DNA of 64,000 bases from the NCBI RefSeq assembly GCF_018320785.1, contig NC_054872.1, forward strand, positions 36,282,051-36,346,050, in the 5' to 3' direction. The DNA comes from Cheilinus undulatus. Lineage: Eukaryota > Chordata > Actinopteri > Labriformes > Labridae. This document shows, one piece after another, positions 53,801 to 62,700 of the stretch. The notes beneath the pieces are model-generated. The model searched no databases and had not been told where the DNA came from. It was given only the letters and a program-made list of their open reading frames with translations. The translations under genes were made by a program, and so were the position numbers. Position 1 is the stretch's first letter. Every line of letters begins with the position of its first letter.

Positions 53801-56699
53801 CAAAAAGATCTCTCTCCCTTCAAACTTTCTAAGACTTTCCTGCAAGGCTGCAAGAATCCCAAATAAAAGCAATGACAGCTGCACGTCATGTCTCTGAGGG
53901 CTGACCTACCACTCCAGGCTCTGTTGACCTCTCCGAGGAAGAGCCGCGAGTGAGACCCAAAAGGAAGTCTGAGCTCCAACTCCTCTTCCTGGTAACTTAC
54001 TCTCACCCTCGTATCACCACCTAGCATCAGATCAAAGATTAAAAAACAGGAAAAGGAGTGCTACTTTCAGTCCTAGGTGACAAATGTGGTTTTATCACAG
54101 TATGACTGAGCTTTAATGGAAATGAGGGCAACTCACCCACAACTGCAAGCTCCTCTGGAGAGGAAACTACAAAGAGAGCAGGATGAGAAGTGTGTGAAGG
54201 CACCTCAGAGAAACTGAGACATTATTTCACTGGGAACTATATTTAACTTGAGAAAGATGTTATCTGAAGTTTTTACTGTCAGTCTGTTTGCAGCGATACA
54301 AGAAATCATCTCACCCTCCACAACAGAAAATTCTAAGGAGATGGGCAAAATGTCCTCCAGTGACACATCATCAGCAGTAATGGCCATCCGTCGATGGGTG
54401 TATATAAAGATTCTAGAAAATATTCAAAGACAGACATTTAATTGAATACTTTTAACAATATAACTGTAGCCTATTGTTGGTAGCATGAGTCATCTATTCT
54501 TATCATTAAACACATGCAGGTTTAGAGACAATAAAAAGGCATTGGCAGGCTTACAGCCATGCAGTTCCGCAGTAAATACTACCATTGTCTCGTAACATGT
54601 AATTCTGGTTACTGTATCCTGCAGTTTTATGCTACTCTGCAGTCATTTTCAAGGCAGTTTCTGAGGTTACCTTGCCATGATAATATAATGGTGTAACTGA
54701 CCTCCTTAAACATTGAAACACAAGCATATGGCATATATAAGAGCCAAATGACACTTACGCATGTTCTTTTGTAGACTCCACCAGTCCCAGCAGTCTGCTC
54801 TCTGTAATGTCGTCAAACAGGACATCACATTGGACAGCATGTTAACAGATAAGTTAAGGAGAAAGAGGTTCCTTTACCAGCATTGGAGGTATACATGCAT
54901 GTATGGCTGTGGTAAAGTCAGTCAGCAAAGTTGGGCATTCAATCCCCAGTGGCATGCCAATGTGTCCTTGAGCAAGGCACTTAACATCAAATTACTCCCA
55001 TGGCTGTGTCAGTGGTGTGTGAATGTGCATGAATTACATTATTTAATACTGATGGCTACTTTGCATTGCAGTCTCCACAATAAGTGTGTGAATGGGTGTA
55101 TGGCCTGCTATGTAAAAAAGCACTTTGAGTTGTCAGATGACAAGAAAAGCACTGCACAAGCCCGAATCCATAATCTCCCATCCATCCAAACAGTTATTTT
55201 AGGAAAATCTTCAACCGTCATTTGACAGTAATAGCAGGTAACTAAAGTACTTAGTTGTGACTTGACTTTTATTTCTATAAATTCAGCTCTGTTTTTCAGG
55301 ATATCTTGCACTTCAACTCACCTGAATGTAACTGAAATCTGATTAGTTTACTAGTACTACTGTAGTCATTACCACTGGTTCTTTTCATTGTCTCACATCA
55401 GTGGTTCCAAACCTTTTTCCCTTAGGGCCACCCCGCTCCTAGTCAAGAAAAGTTGAGCCCCCACAGGACCCACTTGAAAAATTAAACATGATTTTTTTTT
55501 TTCAAGTGGGTCATGGACTATATATCAGCATAATAAACCTGCATTCAGTTGTTTTTATCAAAACATCAGCACTCTAAAAATAAAAACACAAAGATGATCT
55601 TTTAATTTAAAAGAAAATGACTAAATAATTTAAATCTAAAAAGTTGTACATTTTTTACTTTCTTACATGTAAATAAACCAATTTTTTTAAGATTATAAAG
55701 TCAAAAAGTTGAAAAATCCTCCCATTGTTCTCAGTTTGGGTTCTTGTAATTTTCTGACTGTATACTTCAACAACTTATTGCACAGAATTCCAATTGTATA
55801 TGCCTCCTGTTTCATTGTTATTTTTCAGTTTGTTTTCGGTTCTTATTTGAATCCTTTTCTATTTTTTTTTATCATTTTCTTCCCTTGTGTTGCTGAAATG
55901 CCAGAATTTCTCCTCTGGAAATAAAGAGTATAACAATAAATCTTATGTTATCTCAACAAGTGTTCAATACATTGTTGATTTATTATATAAGAAAATGATA
56001 TGTTTTAAAATTCAGCTGCACAAGGTAATGGAGTTATAATAGGCCTAAACTCAACCTTATTGATTTTTAAAATGCCTTGTCATGCTTGATCAAAATAACA
56101 AAATATTTTCTTATTAAATTAACAGGTGCAATGTAAATTAAAAATCCTATTTCATTCATACCTTTTTGACCACTGACAACTATCTAAATAAACGAAATTA
56201 CATTACAGAAGGATCTTAATGTCCAAATAAAAAGATACTAAATGTATATCAAAAACTCGACTAATACCTGTTCTTCTCTTAATCGCAACAGCAGCATCTG
56301 ATGGAACAACGTCGCCATCCTGTGGCTGAAGGCTCTCCCTACAAATGTTGGGCCATATTTTTGAGAAGTCACACCCGAATAAACCAGTGCACTAAACTTC
56401 TGCTGAAAACAGCCAATCTGTGTGGATAGGATAGATGCAAATTGTAACTAGAATGACGCTTTAGAGTAGCCTACAGGTCTTAAGTCGTCAACAATGTGGC
56501 AGAGGCTCTGTCATACAGGCCTGTCTCAAGACTTTGATGTTCTTCAACGCAGTCGCAGTTTAACGAAGGGTAGTTTCAGTCAGGTAGGCTAATCCTTCGT
56601 CTGCTGATACAGACAGCGGTGCACAGCGATTTCAAAGGATACTATAATGCAGTTTTCGTCCCTTTCCAAAGTTTCTTGAATTGCGACGGATTGATCCAT
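25824..56699 (-). CDS. inpp5b: INPP5B, type II inositol polyphosphate 5-phosphatase (23 exons, 911 aa)
   Basis: Removes the 5-phosphate from PI(4,5)P2 and related inositol lipids on endosomal, Golgi and ciliary membranes; paralog of OCRL. Exons: 56643-56699, 54759-54838, 54315-54412, 54137-54166, 53910-54020, 52597-52740, 45593-45683, 43323-43493, 38754-38855, 38333-38447, 35043-35159, 33946-34133, 33553-33664, 33352-33461, 32064-32199, 30561-30671, 30156-30321, 29644-29879, 29349-29474, 27196-27280, 26565-26692, 26341-26452, 25824-25933. Frame holds throughout. The start gives [11 protein letters not shown], identical to the human N terminus. Domains: PH (1 to ~125), linker, 5-phosphatase (~255-555) with WIGDLNYR (439-446) and PAWCDR (515-520), ASH (~590-725), RhoGAP-like (~740-905). 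The RhoGAP region has FQQPG where active GAPs carry an arginine, as in human INPP5B. The C terminus FLTPGSS lacks a CAAX box. Confidence 0.97.
28051..28722. mobile_element. Nonautonomous DNA transposon, copy 1 of a ~670-bp family (TTA target site)
   Basis: Begins GGCTGGCCACACACTAGATG and ends with an inverted version (minus strand GGCCAGCCATATACTACAGG), flanked on both sides by TTA (28048-28050 and 28723-28725). A second copy lies at 39538-40207 in the same orientation. A 3-bp TWA duplication is typical of PIF/Harbinger elements; that assignment is inferred. No transposase is encoded. It sits in the intron between inpp5b exons 19 and 20. Confidence 0.75.
28726..28815 (-). mobile_element. tRNA-derived SINE head fragment
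   Basis: The minus strand reads GGCGGTAGTTGCTCAA, GGGTTGGGAAACTGGAAGG and GTTTCCAGTTCAAGTCCC, resembling the A-box and B-box (GGTTCAAGTCC) of tRNA-derived SINEs common in fish. It directly abuts the end of the preceding transposon. It is not a functional tRNA: the cloverleaf is not complete. Confidence 0.5.
31007..31551. mobile_element. MITE-like element with internal ACTAAAACT repeats
   Basis: Ends are inverted: CAGTGTTAATTT at 31007-31018 and AATTAACACTG at about 31540-31550. The interior is dominated by variants of GACTAAAACTA plus a 17-base T-run near 31340. Elements of this form are abundant in teleosts (recalled). It lies in the intron between inpp5b exons 15 and 16. Confidence 0.6.
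32064..38855 (-). CDS. inpp5b: inpp5b catalytic 5-phosphatase exons 9-15
   Basis: These seven exons, with the end of exon 8, carry the Mg-dependent endonuclease-like fold: [55 protein letters not shown], the signature [23 protein letters not shown] and SDHKPV. All residues of both 5-phosphatase signatures are intact. The one notable difference is NKGA where human INPP5B and OCRL have NKGG. Exon 9 must start at 38855 (tttctag|CATTTT), not at the AG twelve bases further on, to keep the frame. Confidence 0.95.
32395..33130 (-). mobile_element. LINE reverse-transcriptase 3' fragment (L2/Rex1-like)
   Basis: The minus strand encodes [32 protein letters not shown] and [17 protein letters not shown], the C-terminal end of the reverse transcriptase of L2/CR1/Rex1-type non-LTR retrotransposons. 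It then decays through '[14 protein letters not shown]'-like sequence to a 3' tail near 32400. It is 5'-truncated as expected for LINEs, with frame breaks. Family within the group is not certain. Confidence 0.75.
36443..37954. mobile_element. Outer hAT-like nonautonomous transposon, interrupted
   Basis: Left end TAGGGGTCAACTGATTG and right end CACTGGTCAACCCCA form an imperfect inverted repeat. They are flanked by an 8-bp duplication with one mismatch, GACCAAAG (36435-36442) and GACCAACG (37955-37962). Eight-base duplications are the hAT signature. About 520 bp belong to this element; the rest is the inserted element at 36792-37775. No transposase is encoded. Located between inpp5b exons 10 and 11. 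Confidence 0.75.
36792..37775. mobile_element. Inner hAT-like nonautonomous transposon (984 bp)
   Basis: Left end TAGCGATGTTCCGATACC and right end, read on the minus strand, TAGGGTAGTTCCGATACC are matching 18-bp inverted repeats. Exact 8-bp target duplication CTTTTAGA is at 36784-36791 and 37776-37783. Subterminal GATACCGATACC/TATCGG repeats are typical of this fish element type. It inserted into the element at 36443-37954 and is therefore younger. Confidence 0.85.
39230..39410 (+). mobile_element. Short LINE-like fragment
   Basis: The plus strand reads [20 protein letters not shown], resembling the 'SIRRLQLVQNAAARLLT' motif at the 3' end of L2/Rex-type reverse transcriptases. Only about 180 bp can be linked, so this is a relic. 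Confidence 0.45.
39538..40207. mobile_element. Nonautonomous DNA transposon, copy 2 of the ~670-bp family
   Basis: Same element and orientation as 28051-28722. It begins GACCAGCCACACAGTAGATG, ends (minus strand) GGTTTGCCACACACTACAGG and is flanked by TTA at 39535-39537 and 40208-40210. Long aligned blocks such as GGGAGACCACAGAC and GTGATCACGTGAC are shared. The near-equal length (670 against 672 bp) shows a complete nonautonomous unit. Confidence 0.78.
42290..43030. repeat. AATTCC/CATGAAAAT-rich degenerate repeat with inserted LINE tail
   Basis: Dense variants of AAATTCCATGAAAATTCC run through the block. At about 42797-42905 a different sequence is embedded (CATCCATTTTCTATACTGCT ... ACCCCAGCTGTCAC ... 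ATCCTGGACTGGTCA), which is the 3' end of an RTE/Rex3-like LINE widespread in fish (family recalled, not checked). A similar AATTCC-rich block occurs at 57300-57780. The ORFs here are low-complexity artefacts. Confidence 0.55.
45840..46300 (-). mobile_element. Decayed Tc1/mariner-like transposon fragment
   Basis: The minus strand contains CTTTGCCTCCAAATTCTCAG, GGAGCATTTGTGGGATG and a block resembling '...GCACACCTTTAGAGG..CAGTGGAGTC', which match the familiar C-terminal transposase region (PPNSPDLxPxEHLWD) of a common fish Tc1-like family. At the other end ATACTATGGCTGATAAGCAC resembles its inverted repeat. Frameshifts and stops leave no usable ORF. Confidence 0.5.
46401..46423 (+). repeat. Poly(A) tract, 23 bp
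   Basis: Uninterrupted run of A on the plus strand. It may be a simple repeat or a retrotransposon tail; no target duplication was established. Confidence 0.8.
46790..47030 (+). mobile_element. Promoter plus first exon resembling dispersed RecQ-helicase-like fish genes
   Basis: From ATG 46931 an exon encodes [20 protein letters not shown] and a further 11 residues, ending at a strong donor (ACAGCA|gtgagt, intron from 47024). This resembles the N terminus preceding the helicase motifs of RecQ/Q1-like ATP-dependent helicase genes found in many copies in teleosts (from memory). Upstream are a CCAAT box (GACCAATCAGCGACGG, about 46848) and a CRE-like TGACGTAAGC. No exon with Walker A or DEAD/H motifs was found downstream, so this is probably an orphaned 5' piece inside an inpp5b intron, antisense to that gene. 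Confidence 0.4.
47830..47890. repeat. (TA)n microsatellite, ~61 bp
   Basis: Perfect alternating TA run in the large intron between inpp5b exons 6 and 7. Likely highly length-variable between individuals. Confidence 0.95.
49920..50050 (-). CDS. inpp5b: inpp5b alternative first exon (short isoform, no PH domain)
   Basis: Lying between exons 6 and 7, this exon ends at a good donor (CTCTG|gtatgt at 49920) in the same phase as exon 6. From ATG at 49944 it encodes MSRTMRDS plus one base, joining exon 7 in frame. If included after exon 6 it would hit a stop (GTC TAG), so it fits a first exon, not an internal one. A short out-of-frame upstream ORF starts just before it. Human INPP5B also has internally initiated isoforms lacking the PH domain (from memory). 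The 5' limit given is a guess; transcription probably starts near 50000-50100. Confidence 0.55.
50251..51646 (+). mobile_element. Tc1/mariner element with ~40-bp inverted repeats and broken transposase
   Basis: Inverted repeats: left starts TAAACTCAGCACAAAAAGTA (50251), right is at 51607-51646 and reads on the minus strand TAAACTTAGCACAAAGAAGT, with similarity extending about 40 bp. TA at each end fits the TA target of Tc1/mariner. A plus-strand ORF (50730-51125) has transposase motifs [29 protein letters not shown] and [10 protein letters not shown], i.e. the central and C-terminal DDE domain. The N-terminal DNA-binding part is not open and a stop follows EHL. Inactive copy between inpp5b exon 6 and the alternative first exon. 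Confidence 0.9.
53910..56699 (-). CDS. inpp5b: inpp5b PH-domain exons 1-5
   Basis: Exons 1-5 encode the N-terminal PH domain of the long isoform. Diagnostic matches to the human protein are [14 protein letters not shown]...[21 protein letters not shown] and LPFGS..R.FL.EV. Exon 1 to 2 requires an intron with U12-type signals (GTATCCTTT at 56642 downward, TCCTTAAC at 54853-54860) whose last two bases appear to be AT. Exon 4 is a 30-base microexon (54137-54166) that keeps the frame. Confidence 0.88.
54865..55170 (+). mobile_element. V-SINE/L2-type SINE
   Basis: Contains TGTCCTTGAGCAAGGCACTT, the conserved core of a widespread fish SINE group, then GTGTGAATGGGTG and the L2-like tail AAGCACTTTGAGTTGTCAGA ... 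AAGCACTGCACAAG. It sits in the candidate U12 intron 1 of inpp5b, just upstream of the branch-point signal. Confidence 0.6.
55395..55520. mobile_element. Possible hAT MITE fragment
   Basis: CAGTGGTTCCAAACCTTTTT at 55400 resembles the CAGTGGTTCCCAACC terminal repeat of common vertebrate hAT MITEs, followed by GGGCCACCCC and GAGCCCCC blocks. I could not define the other end. Confidence 0.35.
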
Positions 56700-56719
56700 A
56701 GCAAAGACAGCTCGTCAGG

Positions 56720-57000
56720 CTACCAGTGTGACAACTTCAGTCCCAGCAGCACGAGAGTACCCGGAGGAGTTTCGGGTACAGCAGTTATTTCTATCTCAAG
56801 TGAAAGCCGAGTGAACAGCAGAAGGAGAGATGATTAGTTGGACCCGTGTAATCCGACATTGTATTCCCTTTCGATCCAGATGTTTTCCTCCTCCGCTGCT
56901 GCCTGGCCCGACCCAGTCTGACTGCCACGCACTGATTCTGACTTGCTGCGTGCAGGCGGAGTGACGTCACGGCTGGGCTGTCATCATCAGCTCGGTTTGG
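56720..57000 (-). promoter_or_regulatory. inpp5b: inpp5b promoter with a consensus CRE
   Basis: Sequence upstream of the inpp5b ATG (56699) is less AT-rich, with CpGs and C/T-rich stretches. It contains the full palindromic cAMP response element TGACGTCA at 56962-56969, a typical CREB/ATF site of housekeeping-type promoters. No TATA box is obvious. Confidence 0.55.
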
Positions 57001-59694
57001 TTAAGATCAGGCCTTAGGCCACTGATCCAAAGAGGATTAACTCCTACAATAAAGCCGTAACCCTGCTAATTATACACTTTTACCGATGCTTTCGAGGAGG
57101 TTTAATAAGCCACAATGTCAAGTTTTTCCTCAGCAGCAGGACAGACATTTGTAGTGCTTTTATTTAGCTTAGACCTAGCTGGGACACACAATACTCCTGA
57201 CTCAGTTCTACTGTTGAAACTGTTGATAAAGATTCTTAAATGCCTTTTAAAAACTACATTTAAACATATCTTAAACGTTCCCTTAATGGCTCAGTGAAAC
57301 TTTCTGAAAAAAATCCAAAAGATTTCAATATTGAAAAATACCCCTGGAAAAATTTAATGAGATCTGAAAAATTTCAAGCTCCCCAAAATGTTTATGCAAA
57401 TGCCCCCAGATAGCAAAAATAAGTTCCTCTCAATCCATGGGAAATGATGGAAAATTCCAAATATGTTCCCCCAAACATAGAGAAAAAAAAAGGTTTCGTT
57501 AAAATTCGGGATAACGTAAAGTAAATTCCACCTACATTTTCAATTAAATAAAAAATTTAAAAAAAAATCAAATCAATTGGCAAGATTACCTTTAAAGTGC
57601 CTGAAACTTTTAAAACACCCCGCTCCAAAAACTTTCTAACAACTTTCGACCTTTCGAAAATGTTCAAGTATATCCTCCAAAATCTCATGAAAATTACTGA
57701 AAATTTTAAAACAACATCCCACAACTTTCCTAACAGAATACTTAAACATCTATGGAAATTCCAAATAATCAGCTCTTCTCTGTCATTTAATGAGCAAGAG
57801 AGCAACAGGACATACCCAAATATGAAATATAAATTTTGTTAGTTTTTGCTAGTTATCTTTTAGAACAGCATCATGACTCAAGCTTACTGCATCAATATAT
57901 TTTTAATATTTTCAGTTTGCCATGAGGCATTCAGGAGACTCTGTGGTCGAGTAGAAGAAATTTCTTTTGGTCTGCTAAAACCAAAATGGTGCTTTTTGGC
58001 CATCAAAGAAGACACTATGTTTGGCAGACAGCAAACACTGCTCATCACCACAAACACATCCACACTGTGAAACACGGTGGTGGCAGCATCATGCTGTGGG
58101 GATGCTACTTGGCAGCCAGCGTTGGTAGGCTTGTAAAGGTAAAAGGTCTGCAAGAAAACTATGGCTTGTGAGAAAATTTATTTTCCAGTGAGGCAGGGAC
58201 CCAAAACATATAGCACAAGCTACACAAGAATGGTTTATAATCAACAAAGGTGAAAGTTCTGGAGTGGCTAAGTCAAAGCCCCCAATCCAATAGAACTTTG
58301 TTGCTGGACTTTAAAAGGGCTGTTCACACCTGAACAGCTTGAGCAGTTTTGCAAAGAAAAAATCAGTAAAATTGCAGTGTCCAGATGTACAAGCCTGATT
58401 GAGACCTATCCACACAGACTCAGTGCTGTGATTGCAGACTAAGGTGCATCCACTAAATACTGACTTGAAGGGGGTGAACATTTATGCTGCCACTTAATAA
58501 GTATAAACAGCATTTTTTTCTTTATCAATTTTAGTAAAATATAAAAGGGGAGAAGTACTCCAGTAATATCAGTTGAACTCTGGTACATGCATTAAGCTTT
58601 CTCCTACTGTGTCTTAAAAATCTGAGGACATACAGTACATACCCAGCCACTTTGAGCTTGCTGAAGGTAGAGGAAGAGTTACAGAACAGCAATTTACAAA
58701 ACCTACAATTCTAGAGAAAAAAAATCCCACCAGAGCTCTGTTGTTCTATTTTGTAGCTTTAACTTAAAGAAATATTCAAATTTCATTCACCAGACTGAAA
58801 CTATATGACTTAATACACTACTCAACCCATTTGACATGTATTTTATTTGATGGTTTTCAATAAAAAGCAAATAATTATCAAGACATAAATCAAAATAGGC
58901 TGTTACAATTCTGATTTCTTCAACATTTACAGGACAGCATTAAACATTAACATTATACTTCGTAAACCACACAATAGTATAGACTCACATTCAAATCACT
59001 ATTCACAAAAATATTCAACTTTAATGTAATAAATTTCACATTTAATGAACTTCACATCTACAGAAATGCTACAGCAAACCTTCACAACACCCTGTATCAG
59101 CTCAACGTTTGTGTTTCATAAAGTGCGTATTGAGTCACAGCTGCGTCACTCTCACAATGGCTTGAAGAGAGGTTAATATGTGGAAAAGTTTTAGTAATAT
59201 CACATTTTACTAACATGCTCACTGAAATGTGGTTGTTTAGGCTCACTCACCCGTCAACAGTAGAAATAAGTGTACATTTGTTGAGATGGGAAGGCACAAA
59301 CAGAGTCAGCTTTGAGATTTTTTTATGATTTCAATCACAGTTATGGGCAAGGTCATGGCTAAAACAAAATACAGGGAGTGAGGGAATATTAATGATCACT
59401 TTGAATGTAATTCTATTTATTAGAAAGGTTATTGGCCCCTGAAATGTTAAGTGATGTTAAGAATAAGTTGCTTCTGGTGTGTTATGCTATATTCAATTCA
59501 TTTACAAATACTGTTCAAAGCCATTTTTATTGGTCTTGAACTAAATATCTTTTCTTTGCAAGTTTTTGCAAAAGAAGAACCTAATAAATACAGCAACAGA
59601 GGCTGTACACATCCTCTTACATATATACAGTAATATCACATTTGAATTTTGGGGAGGTAAATTGAAGTAGTGTTAATCCTCTGCACTGTTAAGC
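57001..59694. other. Intergenic region between inpp5b and the Ly6-like gene
   Basis: 2.7 kb separating the inpp5b promoter from the end of the Ly6/uPAR-like gene. It holds an AATTCC-rich degenerate repeat (57300-57780) and a Tc1 fragment (57930-58500). The remainder (58500-59690) is AT-rich with no gene, RNA or repeat that I recognise. Confidence 0.6.
57930..58500 (+). mobile_element. Decayed Tc1-like transposase fragment
   Basis: Recognisable transposase-coding text in broken frames: GTGCTTTTTGGCCATCAA, GTGAAACACGGTGGTGGCAG followed by CATCATGCTGTGGGGATGC (the 'VKHGGGSIMLWG' motif) and ATTGAGACCTATCCACACAG near the end. Several internal deletions and stops leave only short ORFs. This is a different Tc1 family from the copy at 50251-51646. 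Confidence 0.8.
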
Positions 59695-59695
59695 T

Positions 59696-59701
59696 TTTAT
59701 T
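59696..59701 (-). terminator. Polyadenylation signal of the Ly6/uPAR-like gene
   Basis: TTTATT on the plus strand is AATAAA on the minus strand, 78 bases past the stop codon at 59779. Confidence 0.55.
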
Positions 59702-59778
59702 ATCTGGATAGGCTGAGAGTTGCACAAAGCTGTGGTTACCTAATTACCCACACAGCAGATGAGCAAGCTTGAACTCAC

Positions 59779-62700
59779 TCAAAGCAGCACAGTGAGGGCA
59801 AGCAGGCAAAGCAAAGAAGCAATCATTTCTGTGTTTACATGGAGCCCTCTTGTGGCGAAGTTGGGGACATTCAACGTGCCGTTCAGCCAGAGACAGGAGG
59901 TCATGGTGGCGTTGCAGCACTCGAGGTGACATGGGGGTTTTGTGGAAGTCTTGCATGGGGGTTTGGATGAACAGTTAGTGGTGCAACCTGCGGTCCACTG
60001 CACTGAGGAACCTACAGTCTGTTTTTTCAGCTGTAAAGACAACAGTGAGGAAGAAGGAACAGTTACTGGCCTGAAAGTGGTCTAATGTTGAATATGAGAT
60101 TAAATAAAGTTGAAAATCACTCCAGAGCCCATACTCATTGATGAATATACATGTTTAACTTAAAGTCATGCAACTTTGAAAAAATATTCAGCTCTTCTCA
60201 ATATTTCTAGATCATACTATTTTGAGAATTAAAAAAATATCAGACTAGTGTTAACGCCTACAGGTTATTGAAATTATTTGATATAAATAGACTTTTAGAC
60301 AAAAAAACACAAAAACGAAAGAAGAAATAAAATCCATTTACATGTCCCTGAAAATATTTTAGTATGCCTCCCCCTTTATAGTAGTTTATAATCTTGAACA
60401 TATACAAGTTTGAGTTGTTACAACTAAAGTAGGGTGACCATATGCTCTGATATGACTGGGACTGTCATGTTTTTAAACTTCATGTCCCTGAGTTCTGACT
60501 AATATCTTTAAAACACTGTGTTCCAGTATTAAACAGCTCCTGCATTGGATTTGGCCCATCAGATGTCAAAAAATGCACCATGGGTGCTTGCAAGCAAGGC
60601 TGCACATATAGTATACTTGGCTTCAAACTTGATCTGGGCCTGGCCTAAGAGGTAAATGATTGCCAGCAGAGTCACCGTGAGTTACCCTGCCAACCACTCA
60701 ACTGTCAGAGTTACCTTGACAACCACTCAACCATCACAGAGCTACCCTAATGACCCCATGACCCCTCAACAGTCACAGAGCTACCCTAATGACCCCTCAA
60801 CAGTCACAGAGCTACCCTAATGACCCCTCAACAATCACAGAGCTACTCTAATGACCCCTCAAAAATCACAGAGCTACCCTAATGACCCCTTTAACAGTCA
60901 CAGAGCTACCCTAATGACCCCTGTAACAGTCACAGAGCTACCCTAATGACCCCTCAACAGTCACAGAGTAACCCTAATGACCACTCAACAGTCAGAGTTA
61001 CCCTGCCAACTACTCATCTGTCACAGAGTTACCTTGACAACCACTCAACAGTCACAGAGTTACCCTAATGGCCACTCAACAGTCACAGAGCTACCCTAAT
61101 GACCCCTTTAACAGTCACAGAGCTACCCTAATGACCCCTCAACAGTCACAGAGCTACCCTAATGACCCCTCAACAGTCACAGAGTAACCCTAATGACCAC
61201 TCAACAGTCAGAGTTACCCTGCCAACTACTCATCTGTCACAGAGTTACCTTGACAACCACTCAACAGTCACAGAGCTACCCTAATGACCCCTCAAGTGTC
61301 ACAGAGTGACCCTAATGACCACTCAACAGTCAGAGTTACCCTGCCAACTACTCATCTGTCACAGAGTTACCTTGACAACCACTCAACAGTCACAGTTACC
61401 CTAATGACCCCTCAACAGTCACAGAGCTACCCTAATGACCCCTCAACAGTCACAGAGCTACCCTAGTAACCCCTTAACAGTCACAGACCTACCCTAATGA
61501 CCCCTCAACTGTCACAGAATTACCTTGCCAACTACTCAACTGTCACAGAGTTACCTTGACAACCACTCAACAGTCACAGAGTTACCCTGACAACCACTCA
61601 ACAATCACAGAGTGACCCTAATGACCACTTAACAGTAAGAGTTACCCTGCCATCTACTCAACTTTCATAGTTACCTTGACAACCACTCAACTGTCACAAA
61701 GTTACCTTAACAACCACTCAACTGTTAGTTACCCTGATGACCACTCAACTGCCACAGAGTTACCTTAACAACCACTCAACAGCCACAGAGTTACCTTGAC
61801 AACCACTCATCTGTTAGTTACCCTGATGACCACTCAACTGCCACAGAGTTATTTTGATGACAACTAACCAGTTACAGGATTACCCCAATAACCAATCAAC
61901 AGCCAGATAGATACTCTAATGATCCCTCAAAAGTCACAGACTAATGCTGATGACCATGCAACGTCACAGTTCCTCTGACAACCAGTCAACAGTCAGAGAG
62001 TTACACTAATGACCCCTCAACCGTCAGAGAGTAACTGACTATCCCCCAACAGTCACAGAGTTACCTTTTGACCACCCAACAGTCACAGAATCACCCTAAA
62101 ACAAAGATGCCAAACAACTAAACAAAACAATTATTTTCTATATGACGGATTACGGTAAATTTAAATTATCTGTATTTGTGGGTTTGAAAATATGGTCACT
62201 CTAAACTATAGATGTGTACATTAGACAGCCTGTATAAATCAACATAATGTTTCTGTTCTTTGGCAGCTTTATACTTTGTCTCATTTGTGGATAAGCATAC
62301 AAAAACAACAAAGACACAATGCTTGTGCAGTAATGACTGACTACAGGTGCCAAAAAAAAAAAAAAAAATCATAAACAGCATACACAAATGAAAACAAAAT
62401 AAACCACAGAGTTTTATTTTTGGTCAATCTTGTGTAAAATATGGCATTATCATTGCTGTCACTCCACTAATGACATTACAAATGTTTGTGACACTTGTGT
62501 GTAGATTAATTTAGATTTTGTGATTTTGTTTGACAGTTCTTACCTGACAGTGCGGCTGTGAAGGGGAGCACGTCTGTATACTTTTAAAATTTTCATAGCA
62601 GGTAGCACCCGTACATGTTCCCTGACTGCATTTGTTTCCCTGGGAAAAAAAAAAAAAAACACAGAACACAAAGAAAGATGCTATTAATGTTGAGCTGAAG

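Noticed and set aside
56273..56343. Apparent exon of inpp5b (gtag|GGAGAGCC ... GAACAG|gtatta)
   Set aside because: It has splice-like ends, but including it breaks the human-like CII-AVQ junction and its translation matches nothing in INPP5B.
61284..61466. 60-codon ORF rich in Thr/Ser/Gln
   Set aside because: Translation of the 31-bp minisatellite; the period is not a multiple of three and there is no gene context.
60660..62095. Possible CRISPR-like or regulatory array
   Set aside because: Units are contiguous with no unique spacers and the locus is in a vertebrate intron; it is a minisatellite.
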